In this document: piece by piece, positions 37,729-47,318 of the stretch
Numbering within the stretch: the first letter of the stretch is position 1
How the letters are laid out: every line of letters begins with the position of its first letter
DNA from: an uncultured Roseateles sp.
GTDB taxonomy: Bacteria > Pseudomonadota > Gammaproteobacteria > Burkholderiales > Burkholderiaceae
NCBI GenBank assembly: GCA_946886855.1
Contig: CAMPJJ010000030.1
Coordinates: forward strand, 1-51,653
Reading direction: 5' to 3'
Length of the DNA: 51,653 bases
Program-made: the position numbers and the translations under genes
Notes under the pieces: model-generated
Told to the model about the DNA's origin: nothing
The model's input: the letters and a program-made list of their open reading frames with translations, nothing else
The model's database searches: none

Positions 37729-39208
37729 GCATGCGCCTCACGTGCAGGAGGTGGCCGTCCTGTTCGGTCGCGATCAGCGCCAGCAGCCGGCGGTCGACCC
37801 AGCCCTTGTAGACGTGGACCGTGCGCTGGCCGGGCGCGCCCGCGATGCGGTAGCTGATGGGCGTGCAGTGGTCGGGAGGGATGCCGGATTCCTTGAGCAT
37901 CGGCCGCACGGCCTCGGCCACGGCCTTCGCGGGCGCCGCGTCGGTGGGCAGCAGCCGGGGCAGCGAACGCGCCAGGTTGCGTCCCTCGCGCTCCAGGCGC
38001 TCGCGCCTCAGGCCGCGCACGCCGCGGTCCTCGACCGTGGCGAAGGCCTTGCGGAACGCCTTGGTCCGCGACAAGGCATGCCCCGACCCAGCGACCGGCT
38101 GCAGCGACGGATCGCCCAGCAGGTAGAACTGCCCCAGCGTCTTGAGGTCCATCGGATCGAGGTGGGTGCGCTCGCCGGCGAATTTCTGGCGGGCCTCGAG
38201 CAGGGCCCGGCCCAGGGAGGCGCCGGCCAGGACGCGCTGCAGGAAGTACTGGCAGATCAGGTCGGCCGAGCCGTTGCCGTCGCTGGGGCCGTAGGCGACG
38301 GTCGTGCTGCCGACGAAGGCGCAGGCGCCATCGGCCAGGTAGCGCAGCGCCATCGGCCAGTCGCCTTCCGCCAGCGCCGGATCGAAGAGCTGCGCGCCAT
38401 AGCAGCACTCGGCCGCGACGACGGTGCCGGCGGTGACGCGATCGCGCAGCAGCGCCGAGCGCAGGGACACCGGGAAGTCCTCGCCGCGCTGGCCGTAGTA
38501 CTCCGGCATGTCCTCGGCGCCGTGACAGTTGATGAAATGCATCCGCGGCGCCAGATCGGCCTTGGCCCACTTCGGTCCGCCGGGCGGCGACAGGTGCAGC
38601 CGGTCCGCGTTGCCGAAGGTGTTGGTCAGGCTGAGGCGCGTCGAGCCCTGCCAGACCTCGGCCGACAGGCCGAAGCTGTCGGCGAAGGCCTCGCGCGGCA
38701 GGCCCTTGTGACGGGCGGCGGCGCGGATCAGCTGGAGCAGCAGATCGGGTGTCGTCGCGCCGGGCAGGTCGGGCAGCCGGCCGACGACGCGCGTCGGCCC
38801 GAGGAAGCGGTTCGGATCGGTCGAGTAGGCGGCCTCGCAGGCATACGGCAGGTCGCTGGGGACCAGCTTGTCCGAGTCACCGAGCTCGCCGCCGTGCGCC
38901 GGATTCTTCAGCGGGACCATCGGCAGCACGTCGGGCCCGCCGAGCAGCACGACGTAATGCGGCAGACGCGCATGCGCCAGCGCGTCGATGGCCCCCTTGA
39001 GCGACTTGGCGTCCGGCCGCGCCGGCACGGGCGCGACGCCGTAGGGCTTCATCGCCGAGGCGAGGTCCACGGCCACGACCAGCGTGTCGACACCGCGCCG
39101 CTTGTCCGCAGTGGCCAGCGCTTTCAACGCCGCGTCGATCTTCGTGAGCGCCGCGGCACCGTACTTGGCGCGCAACGCGCCGCGATGAACGATCACCAGC
39201 TTGTCCAT
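37718..39208 (-). CDS. Gingipain-like (peptidase C25, clan CD) cysteine peptidase
   Basis: This 496-residue protein has the caspase/gingipain fold pattern. LPHYVVLLGGPDVLPM matches the C25 'YVLLVGD..IP' strand, and FLGPTRVVGRLPDLPG matches the following 'P.VVGRLP' segment. FINCHGAED carries candidate catalytic His229 and TVVAAECCYGAQLF carries candidate Cys268/Cys269, 39-40 residues later. FVGSTTVAYGPSDGNGSAD follows, as in C25 and CHAT enzymes. There is no signal peptide, unlike gingipains, so it is probably cytoplasmic. The C-terminal part (about 360-496) is Arg-rich and unrecognised. A good GGAGG site precedes ATG 39208. Its substrate is unknown. Confidence 0.8.
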   Translation of the reverse strand: MDKLVIVHRGALRAKYGAAALTKIDAALKALATADKRRGVDTLVVAVDLASAMKPYGVAPVPARPDAKSLKGAIDALAHARLPHYVVLLGGPDVLPMVPLKNPAHGGELGDSDKLVPSDLPYACEAAYSTDPNRFLGPTRVVGRLPDLPGATTPDLLLQLIRAAARHKGLPREAFADSFGLSAEVWQGSTRLSLTNTFGNADRLHLSPPGGPKWAKADLAPRMHFINCHGAEDMPEYYGQRGEDFPVSLRSALLRDRVTAGTVVAAECCYGAQLFDPALAEGDWPMALRYLADGACAFVGSTTVAYGPSDGNGSADLICQYFLQRVLAGASLGRALLEARQKFAGERTHLDPMDLKTLGQFYLLGDPSLQPVAGSGHALSRTKAFRKAFATVEDRGVRGLRRERLEREGRNLARSLPRLLPTDAAPAKAVAEAVRPMLKESGIPPDHCTPISYRIAGAPGQRTVHVYKGWVDRRLLALIATEQDGHLLHVRRMHAR

Positions 39209-39356
39209 GGAGGTCCTCCTCGTCGGTCGTTCCGGTTCTCGGGCCGGAAAGGCCTGATCCTAGGCATCGGCGGCCCGTGCGGCAATGCACAAGCGTGGGA
39301 GGCCTATGCCCGCCTGTCATCAAGCGTGCATGCGGGCTCCGCAAGATCCGCCCGCC

Positions 39357-39926
39357 ATGCAAGCATCCGTCACCCCTCCCCGCAAGACCGACCTGGCGCG
39401 CGAGATGCTCGCCCCGGGACAACGCCGCCTGTCGCCCGCGCTGCGCGCGCTGCTGATCACCGTCGACGGCAAGCGCGACGCCGACGAGCTGCGCCAACTC
39501 GGCCGCGGTCTCGGTCTGGGCGACGACGGCCTGACGCGACTGGTCGACCAGGGACTGGTCGAAGTGCCGGCCATAGTCGTGCCGCGGCCCGCGCCCGCGC
39601 CCGCGCCCGTTCCGCCCGCGCCGCCCCTCGTCACCGGCCTCGACGTCATCCACGACGCCGAGGTGCTCGAGGCCGCGGCGCTGGCGCGCGCCGCCCAGGA
39701 CCGGGCGCGCCGGCTCGTGTCCGCGAAGTTCTTCGGCCTCGACCTGGTCACCCGGATGCTGGCCGGCCGCGAAGGCGAACTGCGGGATCTGGCCCGGCAG
39801 GCCGACACCGAGAGCCGCTTCCTGGAATGGATCGACCTGTGCTGCGAGCGCATCGCGTCCGAGTCCGACGCGGAGCGCGCGGCGAAGTTCCGCGACAGCG
39901 TGTCGCGGACGCTGATCGCCGGCTGA
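39357..39926 (+). CDS. Protein of unknown function with winged-helix-like N-terminus and Pro/Ala linker
   Basis: This 189-residue protein has three parts. Residues about 20-66 (RRLSPALRALLITVDGKRD, then LGDDGLTRLVDQGLVE) resemble a short winged-helix-like module common at the N-terminus of Burkholderiales regulators. A linker of alternating Pro-Ala (about 75-90) follows, and then a helical domain (about 97-189) rich in Ala, Arg and Glu. There are no catalytic motifs and no membrane segment. It is divergent from the gingipain-like peptidase with a 148-base gap, so shared regulation is possible. I chose the ATG at 39357 because the upstream in-frame ATGs give an extension without helix or strand pattern. 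Confidence 0.7.
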   Translation: MQASVTPPRKTDLAREMLAPGQRRLSPALRALLITVDGKRDADELRQLGRGLGLGDDGLTRLVDQGLVEVPAIVVPRPAPAPAPVPPAPPLVTGLDVIHDAEVLEAAALARAAQDRARRLVSAKFFGLDLVTRMLAGREGELRDLARQADTESRFLEWIDLCCERIASESDAERAAKFRDSVSRTLIAG

Positions 39927-39928
39927 GC

Positions 39929-39968
39929 GCCAGCCACGTGCTGGCTGAGCGCCGGCCTGGCGCCGGCG
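39929..39968. terminator. Two adjacent hairpins after the unknown gene
   Basis: GCCAGC (39929-39934) pairs with GCTGGC (39940-39945), and CGCCGGC (39950-39956) pairs with GCCGGCG (39962-39968). Both have perfect stems with 5-base loops. They lie between converging genes (stops at 39926 and 40001). No long T-run follows, so a terminator role is likely but not certain. Confidence 0.5.
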
Positions 39969-40000
39969 TTGGGACGACGGTCCCTCGACATGCGCCGCGC

Positions 40001-40582
40001 TTATGTCCACGTCAGCGCCGCGACGTACAGGTGGTTGACCTTGCGGTACTTGCGCAGCATCAGGCTGGCCGCCTCCATCGTGGCGCCGCTGTCGACGACG
40101 TCGTCGATCAGCAGCGCGTTCCACAGGCCCTGGTTGCGGACCTCGTCGTGCAGCGAGAAGGCGTTGGCGAGGGCGAGCATGCGTTCCTCTCGCGTGGAGA
40201 AGTCCGTCAGCGGGCGCGACAGCGGCGTCTTCAGCAGCAGCCGCTCGAACACGGGAACGCGCATCTGCAGCGCCAGTTCGCGCGCGACCAGCGACAGGGG
40301 CTGCCAGGCGCGCACACGCGACGGCGGCATCGGCACGATGAACCCGACCGGTCCGAGACGCGGCAGGATGAAGTTGCGCAGCGCGCGGGCGAGCGGCTCG
40401 GCCTGCGACCTGTCGCCCCGGTGTTTCAGCTGGAACAGCGCCTCGCCGACGTCGGTGCGGGTGTGGTCGAAGCGCGGCCGGCCTTCCCGGTCGTCGCCCA
40501 GGTAGACGCTGCTGAGCAACTGCTTGTCGAGCACGAAACCCGCAGTCCACGGACCCTCGATCTGTCGGAGGGAGACTTTCAT
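40001..40582 (-). CDS. ComF-like phosphoribosyltransferase
   Basis: This 193-residue protein has the PRPP-binding signature ALLIDDVVDSGATMEAASLM. Before it lies a ComF-style region with IVPMPPSRVRAWQPLSLVA and a flexible loop, KTPLSRPLTDFSTREERMLAL. The family's N-terminal zinc finger is absent. The N-terminal 50 residues, including EGPWTAGFVLDKQ, are unlike ComF and may be a small added beta domain. ComF-type proteins aid DNA uptake in some species, but stand-alone members have unknown substrates. ATG 40582 follows GGAGGGAGA on the minus strand. Confidence 0.85.
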   Translation of the reverse strand: MKVSLRQIEGPWTAGFVLDKQLLSSVYLGDDREGRPRFDHTRTDVGEALFQLKHRGDRSQAEPLARALRNFILPRLGPVGFIVPMPPSRVRAWQPLSLVARELALQMRVPVFERLLLKTPLSRPLTDFSTREERMLALANAFSLHDEVRNQGLWNALLIDDVVDSGATMEAASLMLRKYRKVNHLYVAALTWT

Positions 40583-40723
40583 CGAAACGCCTTTCGAACG
40601 TGGAAAGGCGTCTTGGTTGGCGGAGCGAACGGATGGTTCGCGCTGCACCCGTTCGCGCATCCGAGGTCGGATCGCCTATGCTGAAGCCTGGCTTCGTCCC
40701 CGAACTGTTGCCCAGGAGTTGCG

Positions 40724-41170
40724 ATGAAACCCACGCCCGCCGGCTGGCCGCGTCTGTCCAGCGCCGTGTTCTACGACAGCGCCGCCGAGGCGATCCCGTG
40801 GTTGTGCGAGGCCTTCGGGTTCGAAGTGCAGATGCGGGTGGACGGGGAGGACGGTTCGGTCGTCCACAGCCAGCTCACCTACGGCGAGGCGCTGGTCATG
40901 GTCAGCGAGTGCGGCGGCGGCGAACGCTCGGAGCGCTTCGGCATCCCGCTGCGCAGCCCCAAGGGCGTGGGCGGCGCCAACACGCAGAGCCTGATGGTGT
41001 ACGTGGACGACGCCGCCGCGCACTGCGAACGCGCCCGCGCGGCGGGCGCCACCATCGTCTACGAGCCGAAGATCGAGGACTACGGCCCCGACTACTGGGC
41101 CGACAAGAGCTACGGCGTGCTCGACCTGGGCGGCCACCTGTGGTGGTTCGTGGAGCGGGTCAGGGGCTGA
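40724..41170 (+). CDS. VOC-superfamily glyoxalase/bleomycin-resistance-fold protein
   Basis: This 148-residue protein has the paired beta-alpha-beta-beta-beta layout. The first half contains AIPWLCEAFGFEVQMRVDGEDG, and the second contains YVDDAAAHCERARAAGATIVYEP and ends GVLDLGGHLWWFVERV. Metal-ligand positions are plausible at His48 and in the final GGHLWWF segment. VOC proteins range from dioxygenases to antibiotic-binding proteins; the substrate here is unknown. It stands alone between the phosphoribosyltransferase and the leucine-degradation genes. Confidence 0.85.
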   Translation: MKPTPAGWPRLSSAVFYDSAAEAIPWLCEAFGFEVQMRVDGEDGSVVHSQLTYGEALVMVSECGGGERSERFGIPLRSPKGVGGANTQSLMVYVDDAAAHCERARAAGATIVYEPKIEDYGPDYWADKSYGVLDLGGHLWWFVERVRG

Positions 41171-41227
41171 GGCCCCCGGCCCGGCCCGGTACGACGTCGC
41201 GCTCTGCGCCCAGCTCCCCGCGCGATC

Positions 41228-42139
41228 TCAGCCCTTCCGCTTCGCCAGGATCGCCTTGCCCACGCGCGAGACGGGCGGCCGGCCCAGCACGCCGGAGATG
41301 AACGCGCCCGCGTCGACCAGCTTGTCGATGTCGATGCCGGTCTCGATGCCCAGGCCGTTCAGCAGGAACACCACGTCCTCGGTCGCGACGTTGCCGGTCG
41401 CGCCCTTCGCGTACGGACAGCCGCCGAGGCCGGCGACGCTGGCGTCGAAGGTGTGGACGCCCATCTCCAGGCAGGCATAGATGTTGGTCAGCGCCTGGCC
41501 GTAGGTGTCGTGGAAATGCCCGCTGACCTCCACCAGCGGGTAATGCTTCAGCGCGCGCTCCATCGCGGCCTGCACCTTGCGCGGCGTGCCGACGCCGATC
41601 GTGTCGGCCACGCCGAGATGGTCGACGCCGATGGCCTTCATCAGCGTCACGACGCGCTCGACCTCGTCGGCCGACACGTCGCCCTGGTACGGGCAGCCGA
41701 CCGCGCACGACAGCGCGCCGCGCACCTTGATGCCGGCCTCGTGCGCCGCGGCCACGACGGGCGCGAAGCGCTCGATGCTCTCCGCGATCGAGCAGTTGAT
41801 GTTCTTCTGCGAGAAGGCCTCCGACGCGGCCGCGAAGACGACGATCTCGTCCGGCTTCGTCGGCAGCGCGCCTTCCAGGCCCTTCATGTTGGGCACCAGC
41901 ACGCTGTGCCGCACGCCGGGCCGGCGCTCGACCGCCGCCATCACCGCCGTGTTGTCCGCCATCTGCGGCACCCACTTCGGCGAGACGAAGCTGGTGACCT
42001 CGATCTCCTTGAGGCCGGCGTCCTGCAGCAGCGAGACCAGCCTGGCCTTGTCGACCGTGCCGACGTTCTCCTTCTCGTTCTGCAGGCCGTCACGCGGGCC
42101 GACATCGACGAGGGTGACGCGGGTGGGCAATGTCGTCAT
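41228..42139 (-). CDS. mvaB: Hydroxymethylglutaryl-CoA lyase
   Basis: This 303-residue TIM-barrel enzyme splits HMG-CoA into acetoacetate and acetyl-CoA, the last step of leucine breakdown. The signatures are DVGPRDGLQNEKE (metal and active-site Arg/Asp), GHFHDTYGQALTN (metal His pair) and GLGGCPYAKGATGNVATED (catalytic Cys loop). It starts 21 bases after the stop of the carboxylase alpha-subunit gene and is the last gene of the minus-strand cluster. Confidence 0.96.
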   Translation of the reverse strand: MTTLPTRVTLVDVGPRDGLQNEKENVGTVDKARLVSLLQDAGLKEIEVTSFVSPKWVPQMADNTAVMAAVERRPGVRHSVLVPNMKGLEGALPTKPDEIVVFAAASEAFSQKNINCSIAESIERFAPVVAAAHEAGIKVRGALSCAVGCPYQGDVSADEVERVVTLMKAIGVDHLGVADTIGVGTPRKVQAAMERALKHYPLVEVSGHFHDTYGQALTNIYACLEMGVHTFDASVAGLGGCPYAKGATGNVATEDVVFLLNGLGIETGIDIDKLVDAGAFISGVLGRPPVSRVGKAILAKRKG

Positions 42140-42160
42140 GGGTTGCTCCTCAACTCAGCC

Positions 42161-44143
42161 TCACGCCTGCAGGCGGAGCAGTTCGGCGCCGTCGCCGACC
42201 TGGTCGCCGATCGCGAACAGCAGCTCCGCCACCACGCCGTCGCGCGGCGCGGTGATGGTGTGTTCCATCTTCATCGCCTCCATCACCGCCAGCGGCTGGC
42301 CCTTGGTGATCGCATCGCCCGGCTTCGCCAGGAAAGCCACCAGCTTGCCCGGCATCGGTGCGGTCAGGCGACCCGCTTCCGATTGACCCTGACCCGCGTG
42401 GGCGATGACGTCGACCTCGGTCACGAGGGCCGAGCCGTGCGCGCCGAACACCGCCACCTGCTCGCCGACCTTGTAGGTCGACACGGTGACGCGGCGCTCG
42501 CCGAGGTAGAGCTCATGCTGCTCCGGGCGCGTCGAGCGCAATGCGAGCGCGATCGATTCGCCGCCCACGGCCAGGGACAGGCTGCCGTGATGGTGACGTG
42601 CCAGGAGCACCTGATGGTGCTCGCCGTCGACGTCCAGCTCGAACCGGCGCTGTGCGGCGCCGAACATGCGCCAGCCGTCGCGGCGACTCCACGGATCGGC
42701 GGACTCCGTCAGCGCTTCTTCCGCCAAGGTGTGAGCCACGACAGCCGCCGCGGTGTCCGCCAGCGGCAGACCCGGCTGACCGAACAGCACGGCCTTCTCG
42801 CGCTCGATCAGCGCGGTGTCCAGGTCCGCGTTCGTGAACGACGGCGTCGCCGCGCAGCGGCGCAGGAACGCGACGTTGGTGTGCAGCCCGACGATGTGCG
42901 TGTCGCGCAGCGACGCGTCCAGCAGCGCCAGCGCCTGCTCGCGCGTCTCGCCCCAGACGATCAGCTTGGCGATCATCGAGTCGTAGAAAGGGCTGATCGC
43001 GTCGCCCTCGCCCACGCCGGAATCGATGCGCACGTCGGCGCGGCGGAAGGCCTCATGCGACGGCCAGCGCGCCACCGACAGCGTGCCGGTCGCGGGCAGG
43101 AAACCGCCTTCGGGGTTCTCGGCGCAGATGCGGGCCTCGATCGCGTGGCCATGCATGCGCAGCTGGTCCTGCTTCAGCGGCAGCGGCTCGCCGGCCGCCA
43201 CGCGCAACTGCCACTCGACCAGGTCCTGGCCGGTGATCGCCTCCGTCACCGGATGCTCGACCTGCAGCCGCGTGTTCATCTCCATGAAGTAGAAGCGGCC
43301 GTCCTGCTCGGCGATGAACTCGACGGTCCCCGCGCCCTGGTAGCCGACCGCCTTCGCCGCCGACACCGCGGCGGCGCCCATCTCGGCGCGGCGCTCCGCC
43401 GTCATGCCGGGTGCCGGCGCTTCCTCGAGCACCTTCTGATGGCGGCGCTGCACCGAGCAGTCCCGCTCGAACAGGTAGACGCAATCGCCGTGGCTGTCGC
43501 CGAACACCTGGATCTCGATGTGCCGCGGGCGCTGCACGTAGCGCTCGATCAGCACCGCGTCGTCGCCGAAGCTGTTGATCGCCTCGCGCTTGCAGGACGC
43601 GAGCGCGGCGTCGAATTCCTCGTCCGCATGAACGGCCCGCATGCCCTTGCCGCCGCCACCCGCGCTGGCCTTGATCAGCACCGGGAAACCGATGCGGTTG
43701 GCCTCGCGGCGCAGCAGCGCCGGATCCTGATCGGCGCCGTGGTACCCCGGCACCAATGGCACGCCGGCCTGCTCCATCAAGCGCTTCGATTCGGCCTTCA
43801 GCCCCATCGCCTGGATCGCCGAAGGCGGCGGGCCGATGAACACGAGACCCGCATCCGCGCAGGCCTGCGCGAACTCCTCGTTCTCGCTCAGGAAGCCGTA
43901 ACCCGGATGGACGGCCTGCGCGCCGGTGGCCTTGGCGGCCTCGAGGATGCGCTGCCACTGCAGGTAGCTGTCGCGCGGCGCGGGGCCGCCGATGCGCACG
44001 GCCTCGTCGCAGGCCTGGACGTGGCGCGCGTTCGCGTCCGCATCGGAATAGACGGCGACGGTCTTCACGCCGAGACGGCGCGCCGTGGCGGCGACGCGGC
44101 AGGCGATTTCGCCGCGGTTGGCGATCAGGATCTTCTTGAACAC
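42161..44143 (-). CDS. mccA: 3-methylcrotonyl-CoA carboxylase alpha subunit (biotin carboxylase plus biotin carrier)
   Basis: This 660-residue protein has the biotin carboxylase N-terminal domain (KKILIANRGEIACRVAATAR), an ATP-grasp domain (KASAGGGGKGMRAV, ERDCSVQRRHQKVLEEAPAP, FMEMNTRLQVEHPVTE), a linker region, and a biotinyl domain with EAMKMEH and biotinylated Lys625. With the beta subunit (mccB end at the window edge) it carboxylates 3-methylcrotonyl-CoA. Similar subunits act on other acyl-CoAs; the flanking leucine genes point to methylcrotonyl-CoA. The start is GTG 44143, with GAGGAG upstream giving the exact family N-terminus. Confidence 0.93.
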   Translation of the reverse strand: MFKKILIANRGEIACRVAATARRLGVKTVAVYSDADANARHVQACDEAVRIGGPAPRDSYLQWQRILEAAKATGAQAVHPGYGFLSENEEFAQACADAGLVFIGPPPSAIQAMGLKAESKRLMEQAGVPLVPGYHGADQDPALLRREANRIGFPVLIKASAGGGGKGMRAVHADEEFDAALASCKREAINSFGDDAVLIERYVQRPRHIEIQVFGDSHGDCVYLFERDCSVQRRHQKVLEEAPAPGMTAERRAEMGAAAVSAAKAVGYQGAGTVEFIAEQDGRFYFMEMNTRLQVEHPVTEAITGQDLVEWQLRVAAGEPLPLKQDQLRMHGHAIEARICAENPEGGFLPATGTLSVARWPSHEAFRRADVRIDSGVGEGDAISPFYDSMIAKLIVWGETREQALALLDASLRDTHIVGLHTNVAFLRRCAATPSFTNADLDTALIEREKAVLFGQPGLPLADTAAAVVAHTLAEEALTESADPWSRRDGWRMFGAAQRRFELDVDGEHHQVLLARHHHGSLSLAVGGESIALALRSTRPEQHELYLGERRVTVSTYKVGEQVAVFGAHGSALVTEVDVIAHAGQGQSEAGRLTAPMPGKLVAFLAKPGDAITKGQPLAVMEAMKMEHTITAPRDGVVAELLFAIGDQVGDGAELLRLQA

Positions 44144-44273
44144 GGGTGTCTCCTCATGTTTCGGGTCCTCGACGCGTCGCGGCTTGTGGCCGCTTCGCGC
44201 CGGGTGCGCCCGGACGGCCGCGCTTCGCGATCGTCCGGGGTCGCGTGTCGGCTCTGCGGCCGTCACGCGTCGT

Positions 44274-44303
44274 CAGGTCGGTTCAGGTCGGTTCACGTCG
44301 GGT
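44274..44303 (+). repeat. 10-bp direct repeats in the gap between bioB and mccA
   Basis: CAGGTCGGTT occurs twice in tandem (44274-44283, 44284-44293), followed by a degenerate third copy, CACGTCGGGT. The 168-base gap (44144-44311) is the only sizeable break in the cluster from 41228 to 51653. Apart from these repeats and GC-rich imperfect hairpins I see nothing in it. Confidence 0.6.
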
Positions 44304-44311
44304 GGGGCCGC

Positions 44312-45397
44312 TCAATGGCGATGGCCGCAGGACGCCGTGGCGTCCTCGCCCGCCGGCGCGCAGCCCGGCACGGTGTCGGCGCTCAGCTCGGCTTCCGTCG
44401 CGCAGTGCATGCCGAGGCGGTCGATCAGCTTCCGGTCCTTCTCGGCCTGCGGGTTGCTGGTGGTCAGCAGCTTGTCGCCGTAGAACATGCTGTTCGCGCC
44501 GGCCAGGAAGCACAGCGACTGCATGGTCTCCGGCATCTCTTCGCGACCGGCGGACAGGCGCACCATCGCGCGCGGCATGGTGATGCGGGCCACCGCGATC
44601 GTGCGGATGAACTCGAACGGATCCAGCGCCTCGGTGCCCGCCAGCGGCGTGCCTTCGACCTGCACCAGGTTGTTGATGGGCACCGACTCCGGATACGGAT
44701 CCAGGTTGGCCAGCTGCGCGATCAGGCCGGCACGCTGGCGGCGGGTCTCGCCCATGCCGACGATGCCGCCCGAGCACACCTTCAGGCCGACGCCGCGCAC
44801 GCGCTCCAGCGTGTCCAGGCGGTCCTGGTAGGTGCGCGTCGTGATGATCTGGCCGTAGAACTCCGGCGAGGTGTCGAGGTTGTGGTTGTAGTAGTCCAGC
44901 CCCGCCTCGCGCAGCTGCTCGGCCTGGCCGTCACCCAGCATGCCCGCGGTCAGGCAGGTCTCCAGGCCCATCGCCTTGACCTCGGCAATCATCTCGCCGA
45001 TGGCCTCCAGGTGACGCTCCTTCGGCGAGCGCCAGGCGGCGCCCATGCAGAAGCGGGTCGCGCCGTTGGCCTTGGCCGCACGGGCGGCTTCCATCACCTC
45101 CTGCAACGGGATCAGCTTCTCGGCCTTGAGGCCGGTGTCGAAGTGCGCGGACTGCGGGCAGTACTTGCAATCCTCCTCGCAGCCGCCGGTCTTGATCGAC
45201 AGCAGCGTGGACAGCTGCACCGCGTTCGGATCGAAGTGCTCGCGATGCACCTGCTGCGCGCGGAACAGCAGGTCGTTGAACGGCAGCTCGAACAGCGCGG
45301 CGATCTCGTTGACGGTCCAGGGCTTGGCGTTGCGACGTTGCTCGTCGGTGGTGGGCGTCAGCGTCTGGATCTGGTTGACGGTCTGCTTCATCGTCAT
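44312..45397 (-). CDS. bioB: Biotin synthase BioB
   Basis: This 361-residue radical SAM enzyme inserts sulfur into dethiobiotin. The cluster motif is [16 protein letters not shown] with Cys73, Cys77 and Cys80. Other marks are [25 protein letters not shown] and [17 protein letters not shown]. The C-terminus ends in a His-containing tail (SCGHRH) beyond the usual end. Its ATG at 45397 overlaps the stop of bioD as ATGA; ATG 45391 is an alternative. Confidence 0.97.
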   Translation of the reverse strand: MTMKQTVNQIQTLTPTTDEQRRNAKPWTVNEIAALFELPFNDLLFRAQQVHREHFDPNAVQLSTLLSIKTGGCEEDCKYCPQSAHFDTGLKAEKLIPLQEVMEAARAAKANGATRFCMGAAWRSPKERHLEAIGEMIAEVKAMGLETCLTAGMLGDGQAEQLREAGLDYYNHNLDTSPEFYGQIITTRTYQDRLDTLERVRGVGLKVCSGGIVGMGETRRQRAGLIAQLANLDPYPESVPINNLVQVEGTPLAGTEALDPFEFIRTIAVARITMPRAMVRLSAGREEMPETMQSLCFLAGANSMFYGDKLLTTSNPQAEKDRKLIDRLGMHCATEAELSADTVPGCAPAGEDATASCGHRH

Positions 45398-46112
45398 GCT
45401 TTCAATGCGTTCAACAGCAGCGGCTGCTGCAGGTGCGCGGCCACGGCCGCGGGAGAGGGATCTTGGAGTCGGGGCACATGGCCCCAGCACGGCACGCCCA
45501 GGGCCTCGTCGAGGCGCGCGCGCAAGGCGGCCAGATTGTCCGCCACATGCGGCTGGTGGGGGTCGGCGGTGTTGGCGACCCAGCCGGCCAGGCGCAGGTC
45601 GCGCGCGAGGATGGCCTCCGCCGTCAGCAGCGCGTGGTTGATGCAGCCCAGCCGCAACCCGACCACGAGCACCACCGGCATCGCCAGGTCGACGGCCAGG
45701 TCGGCGGTGTCCCAGTCGTCGGTGAGCGGCACGCGGAAGCCGCCGACGCCTTCGACCAGCGCGAAATCGCCCTTCGAGGCCGAGCGCCGGATCGCCGCCA
45801 GCAAAGCGTCGCGGTCGATGGCGCGGCCTTCGAGCCTGGCGGCGATGTGCGGCGCGCAGGGCTCGCGGAACTGCAGCGGGCCGACCTCGTCCATCGTCAT
45901 GCCCTGCGTCTGCGCGGCATGCAACTGGGCGACGTCCTCGTTGACCCAGACGCCGTCGGCGTTCTGCGTCTGGCCCGCGGCCAGGGACTTGATCGGCGTG
46001 ACGTAGCGGCCCAGGCCGTCGAGCGCACGCGTCAGGCCGGCGGTGATGCAGGTCTTGCCGATCTCCGTGTCAGTGCCGGTGATGAAGAAGCCGTGCAGCG
46101 GATGCATCGTGC

Positions 46113-46116
<4 letters not shown>
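45394..46116 (-). CDS. bioD: Dethiobiotin synthetase BioD
   Basis: This 240-residue ATP-dependent carboxylase closes the ureido ring of biotin. The P-loop [12 protein letters not shown] covers residues 11-22. [11 protein letters not shown] and [13 protein letters not shown] follow. Its ATG at 46116 overlaps the bioF stop and its stop overlaps the bioB start, both as ATGA, so the three are translated as a coupled set. Confidence 0.95.

Positions 46117-47307
<1,191 letters not shown>

Positions 47308-47318
<11 letters not shown>

Noticed and set aside
37610..40684. 1,024-codon plus-strand open frame over the peptidase region
   Set aside because: It runs antisense to the peptidase and phosphoribosyltransferase and out of frame with the 39357 gene. 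Its composition is Arg/Ala/Gln-rich with no motifs.
41453..46006. 1,517-codon plus-strand open frame across the leucine/biotin genes
   Set aside because: It lies antisense to mvaB, mccA, bioB and part of bioD, all of which have clear family motifs. Its product is His/Arg/Gln-rich with no domain.
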